Source: Leifsonia shinshuensis (GTDB lineage Bacteria; Actinomycetota; Actinomycetes; Actinomycetales; Microbacteriaceae). Taken from it: 64,000 bases of DNA. A model generated the notes under the pieces. That model was given only the letters and a program-made list of their open reading frames with translations, had not been told where the DNA came from and did no database searches. The stretch covers positions 928,553-992,552 of the forward strand of contig NZ_JAHHZQ010000002.1 of the NCBI RefSeq assembly GCF_022606355.1, written 5' to 3'. The position numbers and the translations under genes were made by a program. Below are positions 33,188 to 41,285 of the stretch, in pieces (the stretch's first letter is position 1; the number at the start of each line of letters is the position of its first letter).

Positions 33188-35398
33188 GTGACAACTGAGG
33201 GGAGATCCCCGAAGCGGTGGTTGATCGGCGACCCGCTTCCGAGCGAGAAACTCGAAGGACAGCTACTCCCGAAGCACCTCGCGCTACCGATTTTCGCCTC
33301 CGACGCACTGTCCAGCGTCGCCTATGCTCCGCAGGAACTCCTGATGATCCTGCTGCTCGGCGGTCTGGCCTTCCTCTCGTTCGCCCCCTGGGTGGCCGCG
33401 GCCGTCGTCATCCTGCTGATCACGGTCGTGCTGAGCTACCGGCAGCTGGTCAAGGCCTACCCGTCGGGAGGCGGCGACTACGAGGTCGCGCACAAGAACC
33501 TCGGCGAGAAGGCCGGCCTTGTCGTGGCCTCCGCGCTGCTGGTCGACTACGTGCTGACCGTCGCCGTGTCGGTCGCCTCCGGCGTCGACAACGTGATCTC
33601 GGCGCTGCCGTTCCTGTCGCCGTGGCGCGTCGAGCTCGCCGTGATCTGCGTGATCATCCTCGCCGCGGTCAACCTGCGCGGTGTGCGCGAGTCGAGCAAG
33701 GCGTTCGCCCTCCCGACCTACATCTTCATCGGCAGCATCTTCGTGATGATCGCCACCGCGCTCGTGCGCACGGCGCTCGGCAACCCGCCGGTGGCCGAGT
33801 CGGCGGGCTACTCGGTGCACACGGCGAACATCGCGCAGGCGGGCGTCGTGCTGCTGCTCCTGCGCGCGTTCTCGAGCGGCTGTTCCGCGCTCACGGGAGT
33901 GGAGGCCGTGGCCAACGGCGTTCCCGCCTTCCGCACGCCGAAGATCCGCAACGCCCGCACCACGCTCGGCCTGATGGGCGGCATCGCGATCGTCCTGTTC
34001 GCCGGCCTCACGGCGACCGCGCTCATCAGCGGCGTCCACTACGCGGAGAACCCGTGCGACCTGCAGGGCTGGGCGCAGTGTGCGACCTCCCCGCAGCGCT
34101 CGCTCATCGCGCAGATCGCGTCGGCGACGTTCGGCAACAACACGGTCTTCTTCTTCATCGTGCAGGCGGCGACCGCTGTGGTGCTGCTGCTGGCGGCGAA
34201 CACCGCGTTCAACGGCTTCCCGCTGCTCGGCTCGGTGCTCGCGCGCGACTCCTACGCGCCGAAGGCTCTCAACACGCGCGGCGACCGCCTCGTCTACTCG
34301 AACGGCATGATCCTGCTGGCCCTGGCCGCGACGATCCTGCTGCTGGTCTACCAAGCGAACCTCACGCAGCTCATCCAGCTCTACATCATCGGCGTCTTCG
34401 TGTCGTTCACCCTCGGCCAGTCCGGAATGGTGAAGCACTGGGTCACGCTGCTGCGCGGTGCGGGCAAGGACGGCGCGGCGACGCTTAACGCGCGCGAGCG
34501 CAGCAGCATCGTGCGCTCGCTCTGCATCAATGCCTTCGGCGCGACACTGACCTTCATCGTGCTCATCGTCGTCACGATCACGAAGTTCACGCACGGCGCC
34601 TACCTGGTCTTCATCTTCATGCCGATCCTGTGGTTCCTGATGCTCGGCGTGAACCGTTACTACCGCGATGTCGAGAAGGAGATCGAGGTCGACCCTGTCA
34701 CGACCTTCGGCAGCGTCGGCGACCACGCGGTGGTACTGATCGGCAAGATGCAGAAGCCGGCCCTCAAGGCGCTCGATTACGCGATCGCCGCCCGCCACGA
34801 CTCGATCGAAGCCGTGCACGTCTCCATCGACGAGGAGGCGACCCAGAAGCTGCAGCGCCAGTGGATCGAGCAGAACATCCATGTGCCGCTCACGATCATC
34901 GAGTCCCCGTACCGCGAGTTCGGCGTGCCGCTCATCAAGTACCTCAAGCACCGCAGGGAGGAGCACGGCTCCGAGGTCGTGACCGTGTACCTCCCGCAGT
35001 ACATCGTCGGCCACTGGTGGGAGTCGCTGCTGCACAACCACCGCGCCCGCAGGCTGAGCAAGCAGCTCATGCTGTGCCACGGCGTCACCGTCGCGCTCGT
35101 GCCGTGGCTGCTCGACTCGTCGTCGCTCATCTACGGCCGGCGCTCGCGCCCGCTGCCCGGTCAGGACCGTCGCGGCGAGCCTACGCGACCCATCGCCCGC
35201 CGGCCGCTCGCTCCGGCGTCGGCCGCGCGTGCCCGCATCCACATCCACTCGACGCCGGTCGCGGTGAGCGGGCCGGAGGCCGCCCAGGCCGGATTCGCGG
35301 CGCAGGGTGAGCCGGCCGTGCCGCCGGTGAGCGCGAGCGAGCAGAACGCGCCTGTCGACGTCGAGCAGCAGAAGGCGTCGGCGAAGGCGAAGCGTTAG
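33188..35398 (+). CDS. APC-superfamily permease, KimA-like (potassium or amino acid uptake)
   Basis: 736 residues. About twelve helices span residues 50-490. The signature SPKRWLIGDPLPSEKLEGQ, then LPIFASDALSSVAYAPQEL and AYPSGGGDYEVAHKNLG match the KimA (YdaO) group of K+ importers within the APC superfamily. A cytoplasmic UspA-like domain follows (about 510-650; KMQKPALKALDYAIAARHDS), then a Pro/Ala-rich tail. The start is set by the promoter at 33152-33179. I found no c-di-AMP riboswitch in the leader, as the transcript seems leaderless. The stop overlaps the convergent metallohydrolase stop by 4 nt. Substrate K+ versus amino acid is not certain. Confidence 0.85.
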   Translation: MTTEGRSPKRWLIGDPLPSEKLEGQLLPKHLALPIFASDALSSVAYAPQELLMILLLGGLAFLSFAPWVAAAVVILLITVVLSYRQLVKAYPSGGGDYEVAHKNLGEKAGLVVASALLVDYVLTVAVSVASGVDNVISALPFLSPWRVELAVICVIILAAVNLRGVRESSKAFALPTYIFIGSIFVMIATALVRTALGNPPVAESAGYSVHTANIAQAGVVLLLLRAFSSGCSALTGVEAVANGVPAFRTPKIRNARTTLGLMGGIAIVLFAGLTATALISGVHYAENPCDLQGWAQCATSPQRSLIAQIASATFGNNTVFFFIVQAATAVVLLLAANTAFNGFPLLGSVLARDSYAPKALNTRGDRLVYSNGMILLALAATILLLVYQANLTQLIQLYIIGVFVSFTLGQSGMVKHWVTLLRGAGKDGAATLNARERSSIVRSLCINAFGATLTFIVLIVVTITKFTHGAYLVFIFMPILWFLMLGVNRYYRDVEKEIEVDPVTTFGSVGDHAVVLIGKMQKPALKALDYAIAARHDSIEAVHVSIDEEATQKLQRQWIEQNIHVPLTIIESPYREFGVPLIKYLKHRREEHGSEVVTVYLPQYIVGHWWESLLHNHRARRLSKQLMLCHGVTVALVPWLLDSSSLIYGRRSRPLPGQDRRGEPTRPIARRPLAPASAARARIHIHSTPVAVSGPEAAQAGFAAQGEPAVPPVSASEQNAPVDVEQQKASAKAKR

Positions 35399-36132
35399 AG
35401 CCGCACTGCCGGCCCGTGCCCTGGCAGCACCCACCGTGCGTCGCACAGGCTGAGCCGGCGCGCGCTCGCCTCGGCGCGGTCGGCGTCGTGGTGGAAGAAG
35501 GACGGCAGCTGCTGCAGCTCGCCGTCGTCGGCGAGGAGCGCGTGCCCGGTCACGAGGGCGTCGCCCGTGATCAGCGCCTCGGCGTCCGGCTCGAAGAAGC
35601 AGGCGTGGCCCGTCGTGTGGCCCGGAGTGGGCAGGAGCTCCAGGCGGTGGCCGGTCGAGAGCTCGAGCACGTCGACCGTGATCGGCTGCGCCGCCGGGAC
35701 GCCGACCTCGCCCAGGCCACCCGCGCGGATGGCAGCGACCGCCCAGGGGATCGTCCCCGGGCGGAGCGCGAACGGGAGGAGATCGCCGACAGTGACCTGC
35801 TCGGTGACCTCCCTGCGCACGTTCGGCAGCTCGTCCTCGGCGGCGAGCACCTCCACGCCGTAGCGCTCGCTCCAGACCCGGCCGGCGCCGAGGTGGTCGG
35901 AGTGCCCGTGGGTCACGATGATGCGTGCGAGCGCCGAGAGGTCGAGCCCGGCCGCGCGGATCGACTCCTCCACCAGGAGCCGGTCGGCAGGGTAGCCGCA
36001 ATCGACGAGTTCCACGCGCCCGTCGCCGTGGAACACCGTCCAGTTGGACGCCGGGCCTTCGACGAAGAGGATGCCGGGGGCGACGGTGGTCAGGGAACGG
36101 ATCGCGCGCACAGGGTAGACAGTACCGTCCAT
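35395..36132 (-). CDS. MBL-fold metallo-hydrolase
   Basis: 245 residues. The metal-binding motif THGHSDHLGAG (about 82-92), PTPGHTTGHACFF and GDALVTG, with a final LPGHGP, are intact, so a two-metal metallo-beta-lactamase-fold hydrolase is expected. The ATG at 36132 is chosen because an upstream start at 36156 lies in the MerR operator. It is divergent from the MerR/TipA gene across a shared promoter region and may be its target; it may inactivate a thioester or lactone compound (inference). Exact substrate unknown. Confidence 0.88.
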   Translation of the reverse strand: MDGTVYPVRAIRSLTTVAPGILFVEGPASNWTVFHGDGRVELVDCGYPADRLLVEESIRAAGLDLSALARIIVTHGHSDHLGAGRVWSERYGVEVLAAEDELPNVRREVTEQVTVGDLLPFALRPGTIPWAVAAIRAGGLGEVGVPAAQPITVDVLELSTGHRLELLPTPGHTTGHACFFEPDAEALITGDALVTGHALLADDGELQQLPSFFHHDADRAEASARRLSLCDARWVLPGHGPAVRL

Positions 36133-36135
36133 AGC

Positions 36136-36166
36136 TTGACATTGACGTAACGTCAACCTTTAGCGT
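36136..36166 (+). promoter_or_regulatory. MerR-type promoter with operator in a 19-bp spacer
   Basis: TTGACA (36136-36141), a 19-bp spacer and TAGCGT (36161-36166). The spacer contains TTGACGTAACGTCAA (36142-36156), a perfect 7-1-7 inverted repeat. An over-long spacer filled by a dyad is the hallmark of MerR-family activated promoters. It drives the merR gene at 36198, and the operator also adjoins the divergent metallohydrolase start. Confidence 0.88.
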
Positions 36167-36197
36167 GGTTCGCACAGCCCACGGAGAGGGGACGGAC

Positions 36198-36974
36198 ATG
36201 GTGGAGGCGGACGCCGACTGGAGCATCCAGGACATCGCTCGCATCGCCGGCACGACGAGCCGGACGCTGCGTCACTACGACGAGCTCGGCCTGCTCGTGC
36301 CGAGCCGGATCGGCGCGAACGGCTACCGCCGCTACGACCGCGACTCCCTCGTGCGGCTGCAGCGCATCCTGCTGCTGCGCGACCTCGGCCTCGGCCTCCC
36401 GGCCATCGCCCGGGTGCTCGACGACCGGCAGGATGCGGTGCCCGCACTGCGTGACCATCTCACCTGGTTACGCGGCGAACGGGAACGGCTGGCGCGGCAG
36501 ATCGCGTCGGTCGAGGCGACGATCCACGCAGTGGAGGAAGGAGAGGAGATCGTGGCGGAAGACATGTTCGACGGTTTCGATCACACCCGGTACAAGGAGG
36601 AGGTCGAGCAGCGCTGGGGCACGGACGCGTACGCGGCCTCCGACCGCTGGTGGCGCGGGATGACCGCGCAGGAGCGCGCCGGTTGGCAGCAGCGGCAGAA
36701 GCAGCTGGCGGCCGATTGGATGGCCGCCGCCGAGCGCGGTGCCGACCCGGCCTCCGACGAGGCGCAGGCGCTCGCCCAGCGGCACTGGCAGTGGCTGGCC
36801 GACATCCCGGGAACCCCGGGTCACGGCGCCGGCGGCCCGCCGGCGGCCTACCTGACGGGCCTCGGCGACATGTATGTCGCCGACCCGCGCTTCGCCGCCA
36901 ACTACGGCGGCACCGAGGGCGCCACCTTCGTGCGAGACGCTCTCCGCGTCTATGCCGCAGCCCACCTCGCGTAG
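36198..36974 (+). CDS. MerR family regulator, TipA-like (TipAS domain)
   Basis: 258 residues. The winged HTH (1-75) has SIQDIARIAGTTSRTLRHYDELGLLVPSRI. A coiled-coil dimerisation helix follows (about 75-120), then a TipAS-type ligand domain (about 125-258; FDGFDHTRYKEEVEQRWG ... YVADPRFAANYGG). TipAS domains bind thiopeptide or other drugs. GGAGAGGGGA precedes the ATG at 36198, preferred over the upstream start at 36165. Autoregulation through 36136-36166 is expected. Ends just before a 72-bp palindrome. Confidence 0.95.
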   Translation: MVEADADWSIQDIARIAGTTSRTLRHYDELGLLVPSRIGANGYRRYDRDSLVRLQRILLLRDLGLGLPAIARVLDDRQDAVPALRDHLTWLRGERERLARQIASVEATIHAVEEGEEIVAEDMFDGFDHTRYKEEVEQRWGTDAYAASDRWWRGMTAQERAGWQQRQKQLAADWMAAAERGADPASDEAQALAQRHWQWLADIPGTPGHGAGGPPAAYLTGLGDMYVADPRFAANYGGTEGATFVRDALRVYAAAHLA

Positions 36975-36985
36975 CACCCGCCAGG

Positions 36986-37057
36986 CAGCCATCGATTCCT
37001 CACTTTCTCCCGCAACACGCCGAGTGGAGGCGGGAGAAAGTGAGGAACGGTTGGCTA
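36986..37057. repeat. 72-bp palindrome, copy 2 (inverted orientation)
   Basis: Arms of about 27 bp (36987-37013 and 37030-37056) share the TTCCTCACTTTCTCCCGC core with copy 1 and have a few outer mismatches. The 16-nt loop AACACGCCGAGTGGAG, reversed and complemented, reads CTCCACTCGGCGTGTT. It matches the loop of copies 1 and 3, so this copy is inverted relative to them. The right arm overlaps the stop codon of the yczE-like gene. Confidence 0.9.
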
Positions 37058-37975
37058 GGCGCGGCGAGGGCGGGCGCGCCGGGCGCCCCGGGCGCGGCCG
37101 GTGAGGCGATCGTCGAGCCAGTGCGCGGCGATGATCCGTGACGCGCGCGGCGGTGTGCGCGGTTCGGCGGTGGCGCGGTCGGGTTGCGGGCCGCGCACGA
37201 GGGGGGAGGCCGCCCGGTCGACGGCGCGCGAGCGCGCCGAGGCGTCGGACTCGAGCAGGATGCCGTCTCGCACGTCGAAACGGACGGCATCCTGCTCGCC
37301 CACGCCCTCCCCACGGAGGCCGGGGCCTTGCTCCGCCGTGCCTTCGAGTTCGCCTTCCAGCTCGGCGTCCGCTGGTGCGGGCTCCGGCAGCCGGATGGCG
37401 AAGAACGGGAGGGTGAGACTGCAGAGCGGCCCGACCAGCAGCGCGAACGCGAGCGTTCCGACGCCGACGTCGCCGCCGAGGAACCAGCCGATGATCAGCA
37501 CCGTGACCTCGATGGCCGTGCGCACGGCCCAGATCGGCCGGCCGGTGCGGGCATGGAGGCCGGTCATGAGGCCGTCGCGCGGCCCCGGCCCCAGCTTGGG
37601 CCCGATGTAGAGCCCGGTGGCGACGGCCAGCAGCACCAGGCCGGACGCGAAGAGCAGCACCTCGGCCCAGAGCTCGGTCTGCTGGGGGATCAGCCACAAG
37701 CCGAGTTGCGCGCTCGGCCCGACCAGCAGCACGTTGAGCACGGTTCCGAGTCCCGGCTTCTGCCGAAGCGGGATCCAGAACGCCAGCACCACCAGGCCCA
37801 CGATGTTCGTCACGAGCCCGAACGGGATGCCGGTCTTGAACGAGATGCCCTGCGCCAGCACGTCCCACGGCGACACGCCGATCCCGGCGCGGACCATCAG
37901 CGCGATGGCGATGCCGTACAGGAAGAGGCCGACCAGGAGCTGGCCGATGCGGCGGACGAGGAGGAACCGGGACAT
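37055..37975 (-). CDS. YczE/YitT-type membrane protein with extended C-terminal tail
   Basis: 306 residues. Five to six membrane helices (about 1-200) have the family motifs GIGVSPWDVLAQGIS, FGLVTNIVGLVV and GPGPRDGLMTGLHARTG. Homologues are usually about 210-220 residues; here about 95 extra Arg/Glu/Ala-rich residues follow. The tail coding sequence contains a perfect 16-bp hairpin (37252-37298) and ends inside a 72-bp palindrome. This suggests that the frame runs through what was once the 3' untranslated region. It is divergent from the MocR gene. Pairs of yczE with a MocR regulator (YczR) are known across Firmicutes and actinobacteria. Transport substrate unknown. Confidence 0.88.
   Translation of the reverse strand: MSRFLLVRRIGQLLVGLFLYGIAIALMVRAGIGVSPWDVLAQGISFKTGIPFGLVTNIVGLVVLAFWIPLRQKPGLGTVLNVLLVGPSAQLGLWLIPQQTELWAEVLLFASGLVLLAVATGLYIGPKLGPGPRDGLMTGLHARTGRPIWAVRTAIEVTVLIIGWFLGGDVGVGTLAFALLVGPLCSLTLPFFAIRLPEPAPADAELEGELEGTAEQGPGLRGEGVGEQDAVRFDVRDGILLESDASARSRAVDRAASPLVRGPQPDRATAEPRTPPRASRIIAAHWLDDRLTGRARGARRARPRRA
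37252..37298. repeat. Perfect 16-bp hairpin inside the yczE-like 3' coding region
   Basis: CGAGCAGGATGCCGTC (37252-37267) and GACGGCATCCTGCTCG (37283-37298) are perfectly complementary across a 15-nt loop. It lies within the C-terminal extension of the yczE-like CDS and may be an old terminator. Confidence 0.85.
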
Positions 37976-37984
37976 AGTGACAAT

Positions 37985-38024
37985 CCAATCGGCCGATTGG
38001 CATTACAACAAGATGCCAATTCGG
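37985..38024. promoter_or_regulatory. MocR/YczR-type operator cluster
   Basis: CCAATCGGCCGATTGG (37985-38000) is a perfect palindrome. ATTGGCAT (37996-38003) and ATGCCAAT (38013-38020) form a second dyad with a 9-nt spacer, so the CCAAT/ATTGG half site occurs three times. The cluster fills the 63-bp gap between the divergent yczE-like and mocR genes and overlaps both promoters. TAAAGT (38026-38031) is the likely mocR -10 box. Confidence 0.75.
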
Positions 38025-38038
38025 ATAAAGTGGCCCGC

Positions 38039-39517
38039 ATGTCCGACGCGCACCTGACCGCCCGCTCCCTCGAGTCCCTCCTCGGCGACTGGCGCAGCGC
38101 GGCACCCGGTTATCAATCCCTGGCCGACCGGGTGCGACTCCTGGTGCTCGACGGCCGCATCCCGATCGGCACCCGGCTGCCGGCCGAACGCGACCTCGCC
38201 GGTCGGCTCGAACTCAGCCGCACCACCGTCACCGCCGCCTACCGGCAGCTGCGGGAGGGAGGGTTCCTCGACAGTGTTCGGGGTTCCGGCAGCGTCGCGC
38301 GGCTGCCCGGGCCGACGCTCGCCCTGCCACTCGCCGGTGGCGAGGGGATGCTCGACTTCACCAAGGCCGCGCTGCCCGCCGCAGCCTCCCTCCCGGCCGC
38401 CGCGCGCGCGGCCGCGGAAGAGCTCCCGCACTTCCTGCCCGACTCCGGCTACGACCCGGTCGGTCTTCCGCACCTGCGTCAGGCGATCGCCGACCGGTAC
38501 ACCGAGCGCGGCCTCCCGACCTCCGCCGACCAGGTGCTGGTCACCGTCGGCGCGCAGCAGGCGATCGCGCTCATCGCGCGCACCTTCCTGACGCGCGGCG
38601 ACCGGGCGCTCGTCGAGATGCCCACCTACCCGCACGCGACGGAGGCGCTGAAGCTCGCGGGGGCGCGACTGCTCCCGATCACCGTGACGCCGCCGGAGGA
38701 TGCGCCGCACGCGCTCGGCGCGGAGGACGACGGCTGGGATGTCGCCGCAGCCGAGCAGGCGATCCGGAGGGCGAATCCGGCCCTGGCCTATCTGATCCCG
38801 GACTTCCACAATCCGACCGGAGCCTCCATGTCGCCGGCGACCCGCGAACGCCTGCTCGCGGCGGCGGCCGCCCACGGGACCATCGTGGTCGGCGACGAGA
38901 CGACCGCCGAGCTCGACATCGACCGCGTCGGCGAGTACCTCCCGCTGGCGGCGTCTGCGCACAGGAAGGCGGGCGACGCCCCCGTCCTGCTGATCGGTTC
39001 GGCCAGCAAGAGCCTGTGGGGAGGCCTCCGGATCGGCTGGATCCGCGCCGAGCGCCCGCTGATCCAGCGACTCCTCTCGGCGAAGCCGTCGACCGACCTC
39101 GGCACTCCGATGCTCGAGCAGCTGGTCGTGGCGCGGATGCTGCCGCAGTCGCGGGAGATCGTGGAGGAGCGGCGGCTGCAGCTGCGCGCGGGGCGCGAGA
39201 CCGTGCGCAGGTTGGCGGCCGAGATCTTCCCCGACTGGCGCATCCCGAGCCTCCACGGCGGCCTCGCGGCGTGGGTCGGCATCGGCGCGCCCGTGAGCTC
39301 GGCGCTGGCACTGGCGGCCCGCAACCACGGCCTGCTCATCGCCGCCGGGCCGCGTTTCGGGCTCGACGGTGCATTCGAGCGGTTCCTGCGCGTGCCGATC
39401 ACCTACACCGAGGAGGAGACCGTGCGGGCGTTCGCGGCACTCCGAGGCGCGTGGGCGGTGGCGTCGTCCGAGCCCGTGCCCTACTTCGAGGCTGCCGCGC
39501 TGCCGAACGTGGTCTGA
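38039..39517 (+). CDS. MocR family PLP-dependent transcriptional regulator (YczR-like)
   Basis: 492 residues, a fusion of a GntR-type winged helix (about 20-85; YQSLADRVRLLVLDGRIPIG, LAGRLELSRTTVTAAYRQLR) with a class I aminotransferase domain (about 110-480). PLP-site features are LVTVGAQQAI, PDFHNPTG, GDETTAELD and the Schiff-base Lys in GSASKSLWGGLRIGW (near residue 324). Such proteins use PLP-linked ligands to control transcription. The start at 38039 has TAAAGT 7 nt upstream (leaderless). Likely controls the divergent yczE-like gene. Its 3' end overlaps the convergent SDR gene by 37 bp. Confidence 0.94.
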   Translation: MSDAHLTARSLESLLGDWRSAAPGYQSLADRVRLLVLDGRIPIGTRLPAERDLAGRLELSRTTVTAAYRQLREGGFLDSVRGSGSVARLPGPTLALPLAGGEGMLDFTKAALPAAASLPAAARAAAEELPHFLPDSGYDPVGLPHLRQAIADRYTERGLPTSADQVLVTVGAQQAIALIARTFLTRGDRALVEMPTYPHATEALKLAGARLLPITVTPPEDAPHALGAEDDGWDVAAAEQAIRRANPALAYLIPDFHNPTGASMSPATRERLLAAAAAHGTIVVGDETTAELDIDRVGEYLPLAASAHRKAGDAPVLLIGSASKSLWGGLRIGWIRAERPLIQRLLSAKPSTDLGTPMLEQLVVARMLPQSREIVEERRLQLRAGRETVRRLAAEIFPDWRIPSLHGGLAAWVGIGAPVSSALALAARNHGLLIAAGPRFGLDGAFERFLRVPITYTEEETVRAFAALRGAWAVASSEPVPYFEAAALPNVV

Positions 39518-40437
39518 GTGCCGGTGCCGGTCGTCTCGCCGTCCGTGAGCCCGGTCAGCTCCGCGGCGACCGCCCACAGCGAGGCGGGGAGGTCGCGTCC
39601 GCGTGCGCTGCGCGGGAGGCGGGCCCGGTGGGTCGGGCCGACCAGCGCCATCGTCGACGGCCCGTAGTACGCGCCCTGCACGGCGGCGGGGTCGGCGGCG
39701 GCGAACAGCAGCGGCTCGGCTCCCTGCTCGACGCCCTGCGACGGCAGGAGCGTGCGGCTCGCCGGCTGCAACTGCTTCTCGCGACCGAGGTTGCGGCCTG
39801 CGGTCTGCAGGTTGGTGCGCGTATACCCCGGGTGTGCCGCGGTGCTGAGCAGCCCCCAGCCGTTCGCCTCCGAGAGCTCGGCGAGTCGCAGGGTCATCAG
39901 GAGGTCGGCGAGCTTGGACTGCGCGTAGGCGCGAACCGCGCTGTAGCGGCCCCGGAACTGCAGGTCGCCGAAGTGGATCGACCCGATGTCCGCCGCGCCG
40001 CTCGACATGGTCGCGACCCGCGGCGCCGTCGACTGCAGCAGGCGCGGGAGGAGGAGGTTGGTGAGCAGGAACGGGCCGAGGAAGTTGCTCTGGAACTGCA
40101 GCTCGTAGCCGTCGACGGTCTCGATGCGCGCGGGCGGGATCATCACACCGGCGTTGTTGACGAGTGTGTCGATCTGCTCGCCGTCTGCGAGCATCCCCTC
40201 GGCGAAGGTGCGAACGCTGGCCAGGTCGGCGAGGTCGATCCTGCGCAGCCGGAGGTCGGCCCCCGGTACGCGGGTCAGGAGCTCGGCGCGCGCGGCCTCG
40301 CCCTTGTCGAGGGAGCGTACGGCCATGGTGACGCGCGCGCCGGCTGCGGCGAGCCGGGCCGTGGCCTCCTTGCCGGTGCCGCTGTTGGCGCCGGTGACGA
40401 CGATGTGGCGTCCGGTCTGGTCGGGAACGGTGTACAC
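39481..40437 (-). CDS. Short-chain dehydrogenase/reductase
   Basis: 318 residues, classical/extended SDR similar to retinol or protochlorophyllide-type reductases. The cofactor motif is TGANSGTGKEATARLAAAGA (about 15-34), then NNAGVM. The YxxxK equivalent occurs as YAQSKLADL, with Ser in MSSGAADIG, so the enzyme should be active. GCGGAGGA precedes the GTG start at 40437. The gene is divergent from a TetR regulator whose two operators (40461-40512) overlap its promoter, so it is probably the regulated target. Substrate unknown. Confidence 0.92.
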   Translation of the reverse strand: MYTVPDQTGRHIVVTGANSGTGKEATARLAAAGARVTMAVRSLDKGEAARAELLTRVPGADLRLRRIDLADLASVRTFAEGMLADGEQIDTLVNNAGVMIPPARIETVDGYELQFQSNFLGPFLLTNLLLPRLLQSTAPRVATMSSGAADIGSIHFGDLQFRGRYSAVRAYAQSKLADLLMTLRLAELSEANGWGLLSTAAHPGYTRTNLQTAGRNLGREKQLQPASRTLLPSQGVEQGAEPLLFAAADPAAVQGAYYGPSTMALVGPTHRARLPRSARGRDLPASLWAVAAELTGLTDGETTGTGTQTTFGSAAASK

Positions 40438-40460
40438 GGTGTCCTCCGCTGGTCGTGAAA

Positions 40461-40512
40461 TAATGAACCGATGGTCTGTTAGGGATCACGGTAATAGACC
40501 GATGGTCTGTTA
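40461..40512. promoter_or_regulatory. Two TetR-type operators, 31 bp apart
   Basis: ACCGATGGTCTGTTAG occurs at 40467-40482 and again at 40498-40513. The second lies in the palindrome AGACCGATGGTCT with outer TAAT...GTTA. The first is the same with two changes (GAACC). The spacing is three helical turns. They fill the gap between the divergent SDR and tetR genes. Confidence 0.85.
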
Positions 40513-40527
40513 GCAAGAGGGAGGGAC

Positions 40528-41181
40528 ATGTCCCAGGCGACGTTCAGCCGCGCACGGAGCGAGGAGCAGCGCGCACAGCGCAGGGAGGCCATCCTCTCCG
40601 CCGCCGCCGAGATGCTGGTCGACACCCGCGTCGCCGAGCTCAGCCTCAACGAGCTGGCGCGACGGGTCGGCCTCGCCAAGTCGAACGTGCTGCGCTACTT
40701 CGAATCGCGGGAGGCCGTGCTGCTGGAGCTGTACGGCCGCGAGTTCGCCGCCTGGCTCGACGCCCTCGAAGCCCGGCTGGCCGCGCTCGCGGCGCACACT
40801 CCCGAGTCGCTCGCCGCGGCCGTCGCGGACACCGCTGCCGAGCGCCCGGTGTTCGCCGAGCTGTGCGCGGCGGCTCCCGGCATCCTCGAGCACAACATCT
40901 CGGGACCGGTCGCGCGCGACTACAAGCGCGCGCTGCTGGCGCACGTGGCGCGTCTTGGCGCCCTGGCCTCCCCGTGGATCGGCGAGGACCAGGCGGACGT
41001 GCTCCTCTTCGTCGGAACCGTCACGCTGGGGATCGGCGGCATCTGGTCGACCTGCCGCCTGTCGCCGGGCATGGCAGAGGCGTACCGGCTCGACCCGGAG
41101 CTCGCCGGCTTCCGTGTGGACTTCCGCGAGAGCCTCGAGGTCCTGCTCGTCACGGTCGTCAGGGGACTCCGCGCCGCCTGA
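40528..41181 (+). CDS. TetR family transcriptional regulator
   Basis: 217 residues. The N-terminal HTH (about 15-62; REAILSAAAEMLVD, LSLNELARRVGLAKSNVLRYFESREA) has the TetR signature, and the ligand-binding domain is all-helical. GAGGGAGGGAC lies before the ATG. Autoregulation and repression of the SDR gene through 40461-40512 are likely. The RND pump begins 104 bp downstream and could also be controlled by it; that link rests only on position. Confidence 0.95.
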   Translation: MSQATFSRARSEEQRAQRREAILSAAAEMLVDTRVAELSLNELARRVGLAKSNVLRYFESREAVLLELYGREFAAWLDALEARLAALAAHTPESLAAAVADTAAERPVFAELCAAAPGILEHNISGPVARDYKRALLAHVARLGALASPWIGEDQADVLLFVGTVTLGIGGIWSTCRLSPGMAEAYRLDPELAGFRVDFRESLEVLLVTVVRGLRAA

Positions 41182-41285
41182 AGTGGTACCACGGCATGAG
41201 GAAATTGCACAGCCTGCAATGAGAGACTTCACCAGCGCCGTCGCTGCCGCATGCCATGCACTCACGCTTTTCGAGGGGATCCCCC

